The position numbers and the translations under genes were made by a program. From assembly GCA_019096065.1 (NCBI GenBank), contig JAGUCH010000003.1, positions 10,664,001-10,728,000 of the forward strand: 64,000 nt of DNA, written 5' to 3'. Below, in pieces: positions 42,583 through 54,570 of the stretch. The notes beneath the pieces were generated by a model, which saw nothing but the letters and a program-made list of their open reading frames with translations, was not told where the DNA came from and searched no databases. This stretch comes from Paracyclopina nana. Lineage: Eukaryota > Arthropoda > Copepoda > Cyclopoida > Cyclopettidae. Every line of letters starts with the position of its first letter. Positions within the stretch are counted from its first letter, which is position 1.

Positions 42583-45500
42583 ATGAATTTGCTGGCCTTG
42601 CTCATTTTGGTGATCGCCAGCAGGGGTCAGCGATGCGGGAGCCAAATCTTTGGCGGGCAGCCGCCTCCGCCCAACGGGTTGCGGGGCGGGGCCGCCAGGG
42701 GTGGCATCTTGAACCCCCCGCGCCAAATGTTTGGCCATGAGAGGAAGATGGAGGCTGAGAAGCAGAAGCAGCGGGATCGCATCCGGTTGGGCCCCATCGT
42801 CTTTGACCCCGAGGTGCTGGAGTTCGATGACAACGACGACTACGCGAGGGACGAGGAGGACCAATCGCGAAGGCCAGCCCTCGGCCTTGACCTTTCCACA
42901 ATCTTTGTTCCCCTCGTCAATTTTGCCAAGCTCACCGGAAAGTCCTTTGAGACGTTCTTCTCCATGCTGGAGAAGCAGGCAAACCTCCTTCTGGGTAACC
43001 TCAAAAAATAGAGATTATAATTGTAAACTTATTAATAATTGTGTGATAAGGTCGGAAAACGCGCGAAGGCTCGATCAGCGTGACAATCGTGATCATCATT
43101 TCCTGGCTCGTGATTGCCTTGGTTGTATACGCGCTTGCTCAATTTGCAATCCTCCGACGAATGACGGAGGCCGAAGAAGATATGCGACAAATCCACCTGG
43201 CCACGCCCCCCACCTTCACCACCACGCCCCCCAGCCCCAGGCTGTTGACGCCGGACAAGAGCAGCAGCGGCCTCGCGGCGGCCTCCGAAGAAGAAGAGGC
43301 CGCCGCGCCTTCGGTGAAGGCCATCTGGCTGCCCTCGGTGGGAGCCTTGCAGTTGAGCGAGTCCTCGATTTTGAAGCGGCGCGAGTCGGTGAAGCGGAAG
43401 CGGAGGATGATGATGAAGCGAGCTGACCGGAGCCGCATACGCCACCGCAGCTCCAACGTTGACCACGCCACCGCGGCCTGGATTGAGGCCGGCCTCGACC
43501 GCATCGAGGCCGAGGACGCGCTCAAGCGCAACGTCCTCCTCAAATGGCACGGATTTATCAAGCAACACCTCATGAGGGATTTCGCCCACGTAATCATATA
43601 AAAATAAGAAATGTGATATCATATAATGCAATTTTTTTCAGGCCGACTTCCAGGTCGAGTTTGGCGGGCTGGCGGCCTCGGATTTGCCCAAAGTGACCAA
43701 CCTCGATGTGGAAATGAGTGACGAGCAAAGCCTGGTAATTTTAAAGTGTAATTTCTAAAGGTATGCTACCAAAGAAACAAGAGCTGAATCATAGATTGTG
43801 ACCATGGATTTGGAGGCTGGCTTCGAGGCTGACGTGGACATTGTTTACTTGGGTGAGGTGAGGCAACGAGGCTGCAGGCTGGAGGTGTCCAATTTGAAGA
43901 CCAGACTGGAGGTCAACCTCGTCCCACAGCTCATCGATGAGAACACGGTGCACGTGCGGCAAACCGGTCACGTCGACCTCGAGGTTGCTCTCGAGCTGCC
44001 CGACTTTGCCAAGGCCGGAGAGGCTGGACAATTGGTGAGGTCCTCCATCATTGACGCGCTCAAAAATGTCGACTGTGATTTGCCGCCCTTGACCAGCATT
44101 TGCAACAACGACTCTTCAGAGGTGAGCAAATGAAAATTGAACCTGCTAGCTGTTATCCACAGAGTTACACATGGTATTTTGCCATTTCTGCAATTATTTT
44201 GCCATTTTATGGACCGTCTGCTTGTTTTCATGCCCATGATGGATTAAACTTGCCCGACAAAAATGGCTAGATGTCGACCGAAATGGGAATTTTATTCGAG
44301 TTTTTCAAGATACAATCACATATAGGATCTCGAAGCAAAAAAGGGGGCAGCTCAGTTTTAGTGTGCTATAATTAAATGGAAATTTCTGCCTCAAACAAAT
44401 GGGCATTAGCTAATGTTGGACCTCTTACAACTAATTCTACCACACACAAAAGTTATGATGACACATACCTAAAAAAAAAAAAAAACTAGATCAGCCTTTT
44501 TAGTACATTATCAAGTCGTGATCGATAAAAATGGCAATTTTGCCTGGCGCAAAAAGAAGCTGAAAAGGCTTAAATGCTTCTTGGAAATAAGTTCTCGTAT
44601 GCCCTGTTCATGTATTAAGAATGCCTTAAGGTATGGAAAAAATTGTCATACGGAATAGTGAATCTGTTGCTGACTGCTACTCTACGAGTTCAGCTCGGGG
44701 CCGAGCAGCGTTTTTAATGGCAATTTTTGCTATTTTGTCTCATGGTTTTCAGCTTTTTTTCAAAACAAACTATATTTCATCATGTTTCTTTGATAAGAGA
44801 TGAAATTTAGCTATTGATTTTGCTCAAAATGGCTAAAATGCGGAGTGCTTAGTTGCCCAAATTAGATTTGTTTACTTTCCAGTAGGCTTAAAGTCGATCC
44901 GATTTTTTTAGTATCAGCTGGCGCTTGTCATAAGACAATTTTTCTCCTTTCCTTGGGGTGTTTTTCGTGCATTTTCCTAAGGAGTTTGGGGCGTACATGA
45001 ACAGGACATTACGCTGACTTAGTTTCTATGCATATAGTTCATGTACAAATGATTTTAGGACACTTTTGATGGAGTGTTTGTCGAGTCTCCCTCCTCGTAC
45101 TCAATCCCTCAAAATGACAGCTGCGATTCCGAGGACCATTTGCACGTGACACTCGTGAAGGCCACGCTCAAGTCTGCGGCGGACATCGGCGACCTTCACC
45201 ACCCCTATGTGATCCTGGAGATGGACCATCCCGCCCAGAGGTTCCACACGTCCCTTACAGCTGCCAAGAAAGCCGTGACAGAGGAGCGAAACAGCAGCCT
45301 CGACTTCCACTGCATGCCAAGGGAGAACAGCCAGTTTCACTTGTAACTTTCCAACTTTTACTATATATTGTTTTTCTGGCTCAATCATAAGATGCTATTA
45401 AGAATGTTAATCAGCAAATTTTCTGTCAACATCTGCTTCTTTTAAAATTAATTAATTAAAATTAAAATTGTCAAGTATATTGCATGATTTTCATATACTA

Positions 45501-47712
45501 TGACAATCATTTTTCAGTAGATGTATGACAATATATTCTTGATTTTTCAATCATATTATGCCCAAAAGCCAATATTCATTAAGGCTTTTCCACTACTCCA
45601 ATTTCAGCGTCATTTCGAGGCAAAAGACTCTGGAGCTTTTGGTGGAGCTTTGGGACTCTGATCGAGCCGGAGAAGAAGCGCCGAAGAATGGTCACAGCGG
45701 CCTCAACTTGTCGCCGGCCACGGTGGGACACCGATTTCTGGGACTCTGTCTCGTCTCAGTGCAAGACCTGATGCTCACGCCCAGCCAAAGCCACGTGGTC
45801 TCCCTCCAAGGTCGGCCTTTCGAAGAGGATCTTGTCCAGGGAACCTTAACCTTGAAGGTGATACCAATATGTGCATCCTTTTGATTATAGTTAATATTGT
45901 TTATTTGATTACTCCAGTTTAAGTATGTACCTGACTCGAAAATGGTGACCAAGTCCACTTTTGAAGGGATTCACAAGTCCCTGGAAATGAAGCAATGCGT
46001 GGGCCACGCTGGCCAACCAGTCTTCATCACTAGCGCCACCTACGCGGCGAAAAATAAAGGTATTTTAAATACGCATACCTCAATTTAGACTCAATAGACA
46101 AAGATCTTGATTTTGCAGAGAACAAAGCAGAAGAAGAAGAAGGATCTAAGGAAAATATTTCGACTGCAGTTGCAATGGCTGCTGTCAGGGATTTGCAGGC
46201 TCAACGCAATTTACGTCTGGGAACTCCGCCAGCCACCAAAAGCATTCTGGTCATAAGGTCCATTCAGAGGGTACATTAATACTAAGAAGAGAAAGCAGTG
46301 TAGTACTAGGTAGTAAAAAACCAACTCTTTTCCAGCCTGGAACTCCCTCTTCAATCACATCAAGGACCCTCGTTGATGCTGCCAATGGCAAACTCTCTTG
46401 TGATGACGTAGAAAAGTCGGAAATAATCATATCAGGCGAACAGCAACGCGAGGCAGATAAATTGGCTGGTGAGCATGGTACATTAATAATTTTGATTCTT
46501 AGCAAATTTGGATTTGCAGGGCAACCGTCGCTGATGCACCCAAAGAAACCCTTGGGCAAAGCCCATAAAAGGAGGGGATTTTTGGCCACTCTGAAGATGA
46601 GGCTGTCCTCCAAAAAGGCCGGCTCCTACTCAAGGGAGTCTTCGTCGATGCCCTCTTACGACCTTTCCAGCTGTAACAACATTAAAATCAAGCCTTCTTT
46701 GGCTAATTTTAATCATTTTGTAGCTGTCATCGAAGAGGATGACGAGCAGGCGAAGGATAGTGACAGCGGCTCAACCTGTTCGGGGCGGAGCAGCTGCTGC
46801 TCCGAGCAGAGTTACCAGCTGAATTTGTGGAAAGGCGCCCTGTCCACGTCATGGCAGTCTTTGAACGCATCATCGTCGAGCCTGCTGGTGCCAGCTAACG
46901 AGGATGCGTCCTCGCTCAGCGACGCCTCCGGAATCAGCCTGTCGTCCGTTTCCGGAGCGATGACGGGAACGCCACCTGGCGGCAAGAAGAATCCCACGGC
47001 TCTTATTCTAGAGACGGTGGATGACGAGCACGGTTTACTGGTGCACTACCTCATCCCAGACCAGCTCGCCAAAAAGGGCCGGCTGTTCAAGAGGAAAGGC
47101 CTCAAGTTGCACGTGTGCCAAGACCACCTGTTTGCGGCCAAACATATCAAAAGGTATGCATACATATTTACCTTATACAGTCTGTCCGTTCAAAATTGGA
47201 CGGTACGGGAATCTAAACTTTGTGTCACGAATTCAAGAAATACAGGACTTTTAAATGATATCGTTGGAAAGATTGAGTCTTTTCCCATCTTTTTTGTAAA
47301 AATAGAAAAAATCAATTTAAAGGGGAAAACAATTCCCAAGGCAACCCAGAAAATTGTCTCGAAAGAAACTGATGCATCATTTATTTCTTGCTATCATGTT
47401 TGCTTCTTAGTAATATTTTTCATTCTGTGCGAAAACAAAAAAGATGTCCAAAGGTTCAAGCTTTCCAACGATACCCATTACGCCTCGGAATTCATGAATT
47501 CGTAACACAAACTTTTGAACAGTCAGACTGTATATTTTTTAAATGATTCTTTCAGCGGAGCGAATTGCGCGGTCTGCTTGAGGAAAATCATGACGAGGCT
47601 GGGCAAGAAATGCTACGTGTGTCGAGATTGCGGTTACACTTGCCACAAAGGATGCTACAACAGAGTTTCAGAACCTTGCTCACAATCAACGTTGGACTCG
47701 ATGGAGCTGTAA
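42583..47712 (+). CDS. SMP-C2-C1 lipid-transfer/contact-site protein (C2CD2/TMEM24-like)
   Basis: Exons: 42583-42994, 43051-43589, 43642-43734, 43795-44121, 45059-45342, 45608-45857, 45918-46059, 46119-46270, 46336-46468, 46520-47153 and 47556-47712. Total 1040 residues with consistent phases. Exon 1 encodes a signal peptide (MNLLALLILVIASRGQ) and ~120 polar residues. Exon 2 has a membrane span (VTIVIIISWLVIALVVYALA) with no ATG before it, which is why I join exon 1. An SMP-like lipid-binding domain follows (LPKVTNLDVEM, RLEVNLVPQLI), then a C2 domain (HLHVTLVKATLKSA...LTLKFKY) and a Ser-rich linker. The end is a full C1 zinc finger (HLFAAKHIK, CAVC, CYVC, CHKGC). TMEM24-type proteins move phosphoinositides at ER contacts. 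Exon 1 alone reads to a stop at 43009, so it could be a separate small secreted protein. The last codons sit on a strong gtaagt donor, so the 3' end is provisional. Confidence 0.7.
44147..45008. mobile_element. ~860-bp duplicated segment, copy 1 (inverted relative to 53405-54264)
   Basis: Nearly all of 44147-45008 matches the reverse complement of 53405-54264. The right ~410 bases (44600-45008) are a TIR element (tgccctgttcatgta to its complement); the left ~450 bases have no such termini. It lies in an intron of the SMP-C2 gene. Confidence 0.85.
47178..47530. mobile_element. Mariner-like MITE in an intron
   Basis: The ends cagtctgtccgttcaaaa and its imperfect complement ttgaacagtcagactg are flanked by TA on both sides. 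Longer inner pairing (cacgaattcaagaa, tatcgttggaaag) makes it a foldback. TA target and cagt termini fit Tc1/mariner. An open frame running through from exon 10 is an accident. Confidence 0.8.
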
Positions 47713-48109
47713 GTTGCAAAACTCGATTATTTTAAACTCTAGTTCGCCTTCTAACTTATAAAACTTTGTGCCGCGTTCCTCACTACTAAAGGCTCAGAGG
47801 TGAGAGATCTTTTCTCGATTGGCGAGGCCTTTTTCTTGATGCTTTCCAAATTTGCAGGAAGCACCTTGTTGAAGAAAAGGGGAACTTGAGGACCTTTGCT
47901 TGAATGCTTTCATCACTCTAAATCAACTCAGCGTTTGGCAACAACAAGACATGTACAATGCGTGATAACAGCCCCTCTTTCACCTCTTCCAAACTCTTGG
48001 TAAAATTGAGAATTACTCATATTATGTACTATATGGTAGCAGCAGAAAATGATGGTATACTCACAAATATGCAACGTTACGAAATGCAACAACAACAATT
48101 ACTATAAGT
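47713..48109. other. Gap between tail-to-tail genes
   Basis: A 397-base gap. An open stretch at 47792-47904 following an aag acceptor joins in phase to the gtaagt donor inside the C1 gene's stop region. It could be an alternative last exon encoding ~37 residues. Confidence 0.35.
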
Positions 48110-49665
48110 CTACTTTTTGCTGCCATCATTGTCTTCCTTGTCAGAGACGTCGAAAGAGCTTGTCTCCAGCCCCTGCCTGAACTTGGACTCGCTCAACGTG
48201 TTGGAGGACTCGAGATCCGTGTTGAAAGTCACCCTGGTGGTTTCGTTGGCAGGCAAGGCCTTTCGTTTTTCCAGGAGCTCGGATCCCAGGGAGATTTGGA
48301 ACCTTTCGTCATTCCTCATTTTCTGCAGAAACTCGGCCACTTTGGCGTCTACATTGATGTCGTACTTTTTGGCCTCTTCCGGCCTCTCTTCAGCTGGCAG
48401 CTCTGACGTGGACCAATGCGAGCTGGATCGCGTCTCCGACAAGTTCATTGGCACAGGCTGGAAGCTGCTGCTCAGGTTCATGGGCGGCTGCAAAATGGGC
48501 ATTGCCGAGGCTGCTCCAGACACTGGCTGAGACTCGGAGTTGCCCTCGGCTCCCAATGCCGAGTCCGGATCGTCATCATCCTTGATCGACTCAATTTCGG
48601 TCGTGCTGAGAGCCAGATCCACAGTGGTTTCGTTGTACGGACCTGCCTCAACTGCGAGCGGATCTTTGCCCACAATGTTGTCCACATTTTGAAGGTTTGC
48701 GTTGAGTGAAAACTTGAGGTCGCTAAAATCAAACTTTGTATGGTGATGATATTTATACAAATATGAACTCACTCGATTATTTTGTGAAGTCGATTGATCT
48801 CAGATTCGCTCGTCTTGGATTTGGCCTCCAAAATGGCGTATTTGCGCTGCTCCACGATCAGGTCATCGTGGAGCCTCTCGTTGGCCTTCTCCAAAGCCTC
48901 CAACTGGTCCTCACAGTTGGCCTTGGCACTCAAAAGCTCAATCATCTCCTTGTTGTTCGAGGAGAGGCTGGAGACGAGCTTTTTCAGCTCGCTCACCTTC
49001 TCACCTTTGGCCTTGGATTCGCCCTCCAGATCTCTCACCTTGCCCTCCAGCCTTTGCACCGTTCGCTTGAGCACTTCGCAGTCGGATTTGGCCTTTTTCG
49101 CCTCCACCTTGTACAAGGACACATCAAAGAGCTGATCGGCATTTCTGGAGGAGGATCCTTGATGAGGATCAAGGTCCAAGTTGGCAGCCACGTACTCAAG
49201 GTCGTCCAAAATCTTGGCCACTTGGCCTTTGGAGCCGTCGTCGTGTTTCAGCGCCAGACGCATTTCCTTGAGGAAGATTTGCAGCGTCCGGTTCGAGAAT
49301 TTGTGGCTAGCTTTCGCCACAGCATCGGGCTCGTCAACAGTAGCAGCAGCCTCATCAACAACGGCCTTTACTTTGTGGGACAAGTTCTTCATTTGGCTGG
49401 CCTTTGTCGGCTGCGCGAACCGTTTCGCACTTTTCTTCCCTGATCCTCTTTTTTGGCTTTGGTGCTCATCGCTCAACAGGGACGACCAATCCTTGTTTCG
49501 CGGCTGCTTGGTCTTCACCAGCACTTCCACTTTTGTGTTGGGATTCGAGTATATTTCCTGCCGAATGTTTTCCATGCTCACGAGCGTGTTCAGGTTCTTC
49601 TTGGCCTTGTCAATGCCATTGTTCACCTCCTTCACAGAGGCTTTCCAGACCGGACCAGGAGCCAT
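48110..49665 (-). CDS. Coiled-coil protein with acidic, Ser-rich tail
   Basis: Exons 49665-48773 and 48722-48110 are joined by a 49-nt intron and give 501 residues. The start is MAPGPVWKASVKEVNNGIDK. The first ~100 residues are basic (QKRGSGKKSAKRF), possibly a nuclear or microtubule-binding patch. Residues ~160-300 form a strong coiled coil (CEVLKRTVQRLEGKVRDLEG...IEL). Exon 2 is acidic, Ser/Pro-rich and likely disordered, with a short helix (DAKVAEFLQKMRNDERFQ). No family is recognised. It is divergent from the small gene at 49842, with only 176 bases between start codons, so they probably share a promoter. Confidence 0.75.
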
Positions 49666-49841
49666 TCTCGCCTATGTATAAATATAAAAAATATTCATTA
49701 AATCACCATGATAGAAGCATTCCGGATGCGAGAGAAAAAATCGTGGGCGTCTCTTTCTCTCTTTACACAATATTTTTTTGAGATGACCTTTTATTACCAA
49801 ATGACATTTTATGCCAGTCAGTTTAGGTAGAAGGAACGGTG

Positions 49842-50240
49842 ATGATGGCGAATCAAGTGGTGCCAGACGCAGATGAGGAAACCAAAAGAGTCACCGCTAT
49901 TTGCCGCAAGGCTGGTGACCTCAAACAGAAGATTGCCAACTTCATCGTGTTCCTCGAGGCCATTCAAGAGCGAGGCCTCTTTATGAAAGTCGTCCCCAAA
50001 AAGTATCGAAAGAAAACACCCTATTTGAGGAAGTGGCACGAGAAGCTGCAATTGGTCAAGATCCATCTGAAGCTCCTACGTTATGCCATGGTCAGCCTCA
50101 ATGATGCCGACAAGTTGGCCACTTTATTCGGCGACTTCAACAGAGAGCATCTGGCCTTTGCCAAAGAATCAGTGAGAGATGTGGAGCTCATCTTTGTCAC
50201 AATTCAAGAACGGCATCCAGATTTTGCAGCAACTTATTAA
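49842..50240 (+). CDS. Small unrecognised helical protein
   Basis: A single exon encodes 132 residues; the start is MMANQVVPDADEETK, and the second Met is equally likely. It is predominantly helical by composition, with a basic centre (KVVPKKYRKKTPYLRKWHEK) and no signal peptide or membrane span. The neighbouring truncated copy conserves its second half, which supports a real ancestral coding sequence. The product is not recognised. Confidence 0.6.
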   Translation: MMANQVVPDADEETKRVTAICRKAGDLKQKIANFIVFLEAIQERGLFMKVVPKKYRKKTPYLRKWHEKLQLVKIHLKLLRYAMVSLNDADKLATLFGDFNREHLAFAKESVRDVELIFVTIQERHPDFAATY

Positions 50241-50484
50241 TTGAGGTTTTGTCGACCATTAAAATATCTTTCCAATCATACACGTAGCCTAACTTATTAG
50301 CTTAGCCATGAAAAGTGTTGCAAATGAGTACACCTGACTTTCTCTATGGGTTACCCTATAACGTAGTGCTAAAAAATCGTGGAGGAGTTTCTAGAACCCT
50401 TATTTTTTTTATAACTTTTGGATGGGTATTGTTATTTTAGCCAGTTGTCTAAGGAAAAGTATTGCAAAACAGCACCATTTTAAA

Positions 50485-50715
50485 GGGGAAGTGGCACGAG
50501 AAATTGCTATCGTTCAAGATCCACCCGAAACTCTTTGAATATGACATGGATTGTCACAATGATGCTGGCAAATTGGCCACTTTATTTCCCGACTTCGACA
50601 GAGAGCATCTGACCAGTACCAAAGAATCGGTGAGAGATGTGGAGTTCAGCTTTGCCACAATTCAAGAATGATATCCAGATTTTGCAGTAACTTTTTAATT
50701 GAGGTTTTGTTTAGG
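50485..50715 (+). pseudogene. Truncated tandem copy of the small gene at 49842
   Basis: From about 50489 the sequence follows the parent (50030-50250) closely, from KWHEK to the 3' end. The first ~60 codons are missing. The frame stays open to a TGA (50669-50671) that replaces the Arg codon of ERHPDF, and the parent's 3'UTR start (ttaattgaggttttgt) is also copied. There is no start codon in frame at the join. Confidence 0.75.
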
Positions 50716-50977
50716 TTTTGTTGATTATAAAAATATCTTATTACACCTGCCTGAGTGAACACTTAATCTCAATTAATATAACAGAAAACATGGTTGAAAT
50801 ACAATGGATATGGGTGAATTCAGTGTGTTTGTCAGCAATTTTTTTGAGGTCTTTAGTATATGCTATTGTTTCCCAAAATTATCTTGAATGACAAATTGAT
50901 CCTAAAATTTATTTTATTACAGGGAAACCTAAAGTTAACAGCCTTCCAACATAAAAATAATGCTATAGTTTTCATTT

Positions 50978-51876
50978 TTAAACCTGAAGATTCCTCTCAT
51001 GGAAATCGTAGTAAGAGGTCCAATGGTAACCCATGTTAGAAAGCACGAATCCGTAATCAAACATTGAAAACAAGCTGTAGACACCGGGCTCGCAGTAGCG
51101 ATTGTGTCGATAGTAGAAGTAGAGGGCGCTCAAAATGCACCCAAAGTTGATCTTGAGAAAAGTGCCTTTGTAGGCCAAAGCTGACATTTCAGCCCGACTC
51201 CTTTCCTTGCACCACAACTTGGTGCCAATCCAAAACGACAAAGATAGGTAAATTGTGGACGAGATCAGAAACGTGATGAAACTCAGCTTGTGCACCACAA
51301 ATTCGCCCCTAAACAAACAAAGAGTGATCCCATAAGAGCAAAGGCAGCAATAGATTTCAAAAACCTCGAGGGAGCAAAGCTAAGCATGAGCAAAGCAAGG
51401 ATTTCAGCCACATTGAGCCAGAAGGCAGCGTTGGCCCAAAACCAGCGTTTTTTGGGAATGCCACTCTTATAATGCTCCCTGTACATCAAAGCTAGCATGA
51501 GCCTAAAAGCAATATTAGCTATGAAAGGAATATATGACTTGTTAATTTGGAAATGCCTTGGTGCAGAGTGCAGGGCCACCAGAAGCTTCCAAATGAAATG
51601 CTGAGGCTTGTGCATGCCAATGGCAGCCGAAATGGAAGGTGCGAAATTCCAAACGTTGCAATGCGTGTGCGTTGTTTGGGCAAAATGAAAGAAGTACGAG
51701 TGGACGATGCAGTAGACGAATGCGGATAACGGCAGCAGCACAGTGGCCGATGCCACGCGCGGAAAAGGCACACTCAAAATGGCCTCTTTTTCAGCGCTTT
51801 TCAAAGCCTTCATAATGAAACTGAGGACCTTTCCCAACTTTTCTTGGCTTCGTAAAAATTTCAGAGGAAGCCCCAT
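50978..51876 (-). CDS. PGAP2: PGAP2, post-GPI attachment to proteins factor 2
   Basis: Exons 51876-51365 and 51308-50978 encode 280 residues. PGAP2 is a Golgi/ER multi-span protein needed for fatty-acid remodelling of GPI anchors. It matches human PGAP2 along its length: VLLPLSAFVYCIVHSYFFHF, THTHCNVWNFAPSISAAIG, LHSAPR, NVAEILALLML, and RHNRYCEPGVYSLFSMFDY followed by LSNMGYHWTSYYDF. About five hydrophobic spans are visible. The start MGLPLKF is followed by further Mets (for example MKALKS, 21 residues on). The last codons (LQV, stop) touch a gt, so a further short exon cannot be excluded. Confidence 0.93.
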
Positions 51877-53404
51877 AAGTGCTCCATAAGCATATACATA
51901 TACTATATATGTATACGTATAAATATACATATACTATGTATATACATAAATGCAAGCTTTTAAGTCATCAATTACGATCAGAACTGGATCTCGCGATGAA
52001 ACAAGCACAAGATAGATAGCCCTACTCAATGTACTTGGGAACTCGTTCTTGAAAGTCTTGAAAGCAGCAAGAGCTATTTTAATGATGAAATTCCGCCAAA
52101 CCATCAATCTGCCCATGAATTATGAAGACCAGGCTCGATCCATGATTCCGTTCTAAATGAGCAGCTCCTGCATATCTATGATTAAATAGGCGTTTGAATT
52201 AATTAAAAGTGCGATCCATCTAAGCTGCAAAAAACACAATGGTCACGTCACGAGGATTTGGGATTGCTAAATGGAACGGCCTAAACGAATTAAATGCATC
52301 TGGGGAGCGTCAATCATGATTCGAATCAGCATTAACCTCAAGCAGGTCAAACCCTTTTCCCCCTTGATCAATGTGCAAATCTGAAAAAATGGACAAGCCA
52401 CTGAGAAACAAAGCCATAAAAATACTTCAATTGGAGATCAGTTCGTTTTGCTGCAGAAGTGAAGGATTGACAGTGGACATTTTGGAATTTTGCCAATCTA
52501 TTTGGGAACAAAAACTTCAGGATAAAATTCAGCAACTCCAGTAGGTTAGGTTAGGTTTTCCTGAAAACTGACCGAAATTAGTTGGGAAATTTTATTGCAA
52601 AAATAAGTGCACCGCCATGCAGCTTCAGCGCTACGCAGCAGCCATGGTTAAAGTTGTGAAATACTGCCATAAAAGACCCAGAAATAAGGGAATGTGGCTA
52701 TTTATGAGAGTGTCCAGTTGTTGGCAGTGATTGGAACTCCCAAAAAGAAACTGCATCGAGTCATTGATATTCGCAGCAAGCGGACAGATAAAAGCCAAAA
52801 ACCAGTTGCCAGTCAGGAAAAAACGCCACCTACCAAGAAGACAATTAAGTAGAATTGCAAAAAGCCTATAATGGTAGACAAATCTTCCAAGATATTCAGG
52901 CAGCAACGTAAAATTGCATATGCTAACCTGGCAGGAAAAAAATGCATATTGTTGTGGTCAAGAGCTAAGCTCAATAATGAGCTTCTGTGTTTACTTTTTA
53001 AGGCCCTTTTTAAAGAGCAAACTCATAATTTGCTCTCAACTTTACTTTTGATGACTGGCAGTAAAACCGAGAGAGGCGCAACTTTTTTTAAGCAAAATAG
53101 TTAAAGTGTTTGCTGAAAGGATGCAATTAAAGCTATTAAAAAACCAAAACGTTTGAGCATCTAAAAAAATGATTTTGGCCCACCTACTAATGAAGGTTAA
53201 AAAACCTGTGCACACTTACAGTGCAAGCTTTCAGAAAAATGCCAATGAAGGACTTTCAGCAATCCGCATAAATGAGCATTTGGTCACTCTAATGATTGGT
53301 AAATGATGGAAAAAAGCTAGATAACAATGCAGAGCTCCCAACGAGGGCTTGGTATGTTGTGTGACAAAACCTCATAAAGCAATAAAAGGTTTTAAGTCAA
53401 CTAC

Positions 53405-54264
53405 TGCCCTGTTCATGTACCCCCCAAACTCCTTAGGAAAATGCATGAAAAACACCTCAAGGAGAGGAAGAAAAATTGTCTTATGACAAGCGCCTGCTGA
53501 TGCTAAAAAAATCAGATCGAAATTAAGCCAACTTGAAAGAAAACAAATTTTATTTTTGGCTATTAAAAGTGATCCACATTTTAGTCCTTTTGAGCAAAAT
53601 CGTGTTAAATTTCATCATTTATCAGAAAAACGTGATAAAGGATAGTTTGTTTTGAAATATGCTCAAAACCATGAGACAAAATAGCAAAAATTGCCATTAA
53701 AAACGCTGCTCGGCCCCGAGCTGAACTCGTAGAGCGGCAGTCAGCAACGGATTCACTTTTCCTTATGACAATTTTTTCCATACTTTAAGGCATTCTTAAT
53801 ACATGAACAGGGCATACGAGAACTTATTTCCAAGAAGCATTTAAGCCTTTTCAGCTTCTTTTTGCGCCAGGCAAAATTGCCATTTTTATCGATCACGACT
53901 TGATAATGTACTAAAAAGACTGATCTAGTTTTTTTTTTAGGTATGTGTCATCATAACTTTTGTGTGTGGTAGAATTAGTTGTAAGAGGTCCAACATTAGC
54001 TAATGCCCATTTGTTTGAGGCAGAAATTTCCATTTAATTATAGCACACTAAAACTGAGCTGCCCCCTTTTTTTGCTTCGAGATCCTATATGTGATTGTAT
54101 CTTGAAAAACTCGAATAAAATTCCCATTTCGGTCGACATCTAGCCATTTTTGTCGGGCAAGTTTAATCCATCATGGGCATGAAAACAAGCAGACGGTCCA
54201 TAAAATGGCAAAATAATTGCAGAAATGGCAAAATACCATGTGTAACTCTGTGGATAACAGCTAG
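53405..54264. mobile_element. ~860-bp duplicated segment, copy 2, including a 410-bp TIR element
   Basis: 53405-53814 is a TIR element: tgccctgttcatgta...tacatgaacagggca. It is flanked by TAC on both sides (53402-53404, 53815-53817). The adjoining 450 bases to 54264 also match copy 1 at 44147-44599 in inverted orientation. Homology stops exactly at the TIR terminus on one side. Confidence 0.85.
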
Positions 54265-54570
54265 ACAAAAATCCAAATTTGGAGGGCATTTTTTGCACGC
54301 ATATTACCCAACTTTGAGAGGATGCAAAGAAACTATTTCATGACTCAACAGCGTGTGAAATTCCAGCTTAAGGTTGTCAGATTCCATCATTACGAAACTT
54401 TAATAGACTCTAAAAGTACTTTGACCCGCCAGAGTGGAAAACAGTTTTTTTTTTTGCTTAATCAAGGATGCGTTGCTAAATGGGCTATAAAAATGTGCTG
54501 TTTTTTTCTGTTTGAACACATCCAGAAAGTCACGAATTTGTTCTCCTCTGCCTTCATTAAAGTTCAATAA

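Noticed and set aside
43801-44237. Frames opposite the SMP-domain exons
   Set aside because: The plus strand carries phase-consistent exons with SMP-like sequence; the opposite frame crosses exon and repeat boundaries.
47154-47505. Open frame continuing ~117 codons past exon 10 of the SMP-C2 gene
   Set aside because: It begins exactly at a gtatgc donor and runs through a TA-flanked MITE. Splicing to 47556 restores the complete C1 zinc finger.
52544-52555. Telomeric TTAGG array
   Set aside because: Only about two units (and a similar short cctaacctaac near 41380). Far too short for telomere or interstitial array; chance is likely.
52871-53104. 77-codon frame in the gene-poor region
   Set aside because: No domain, no splice partners and AT-driven composition; not separable from chance.
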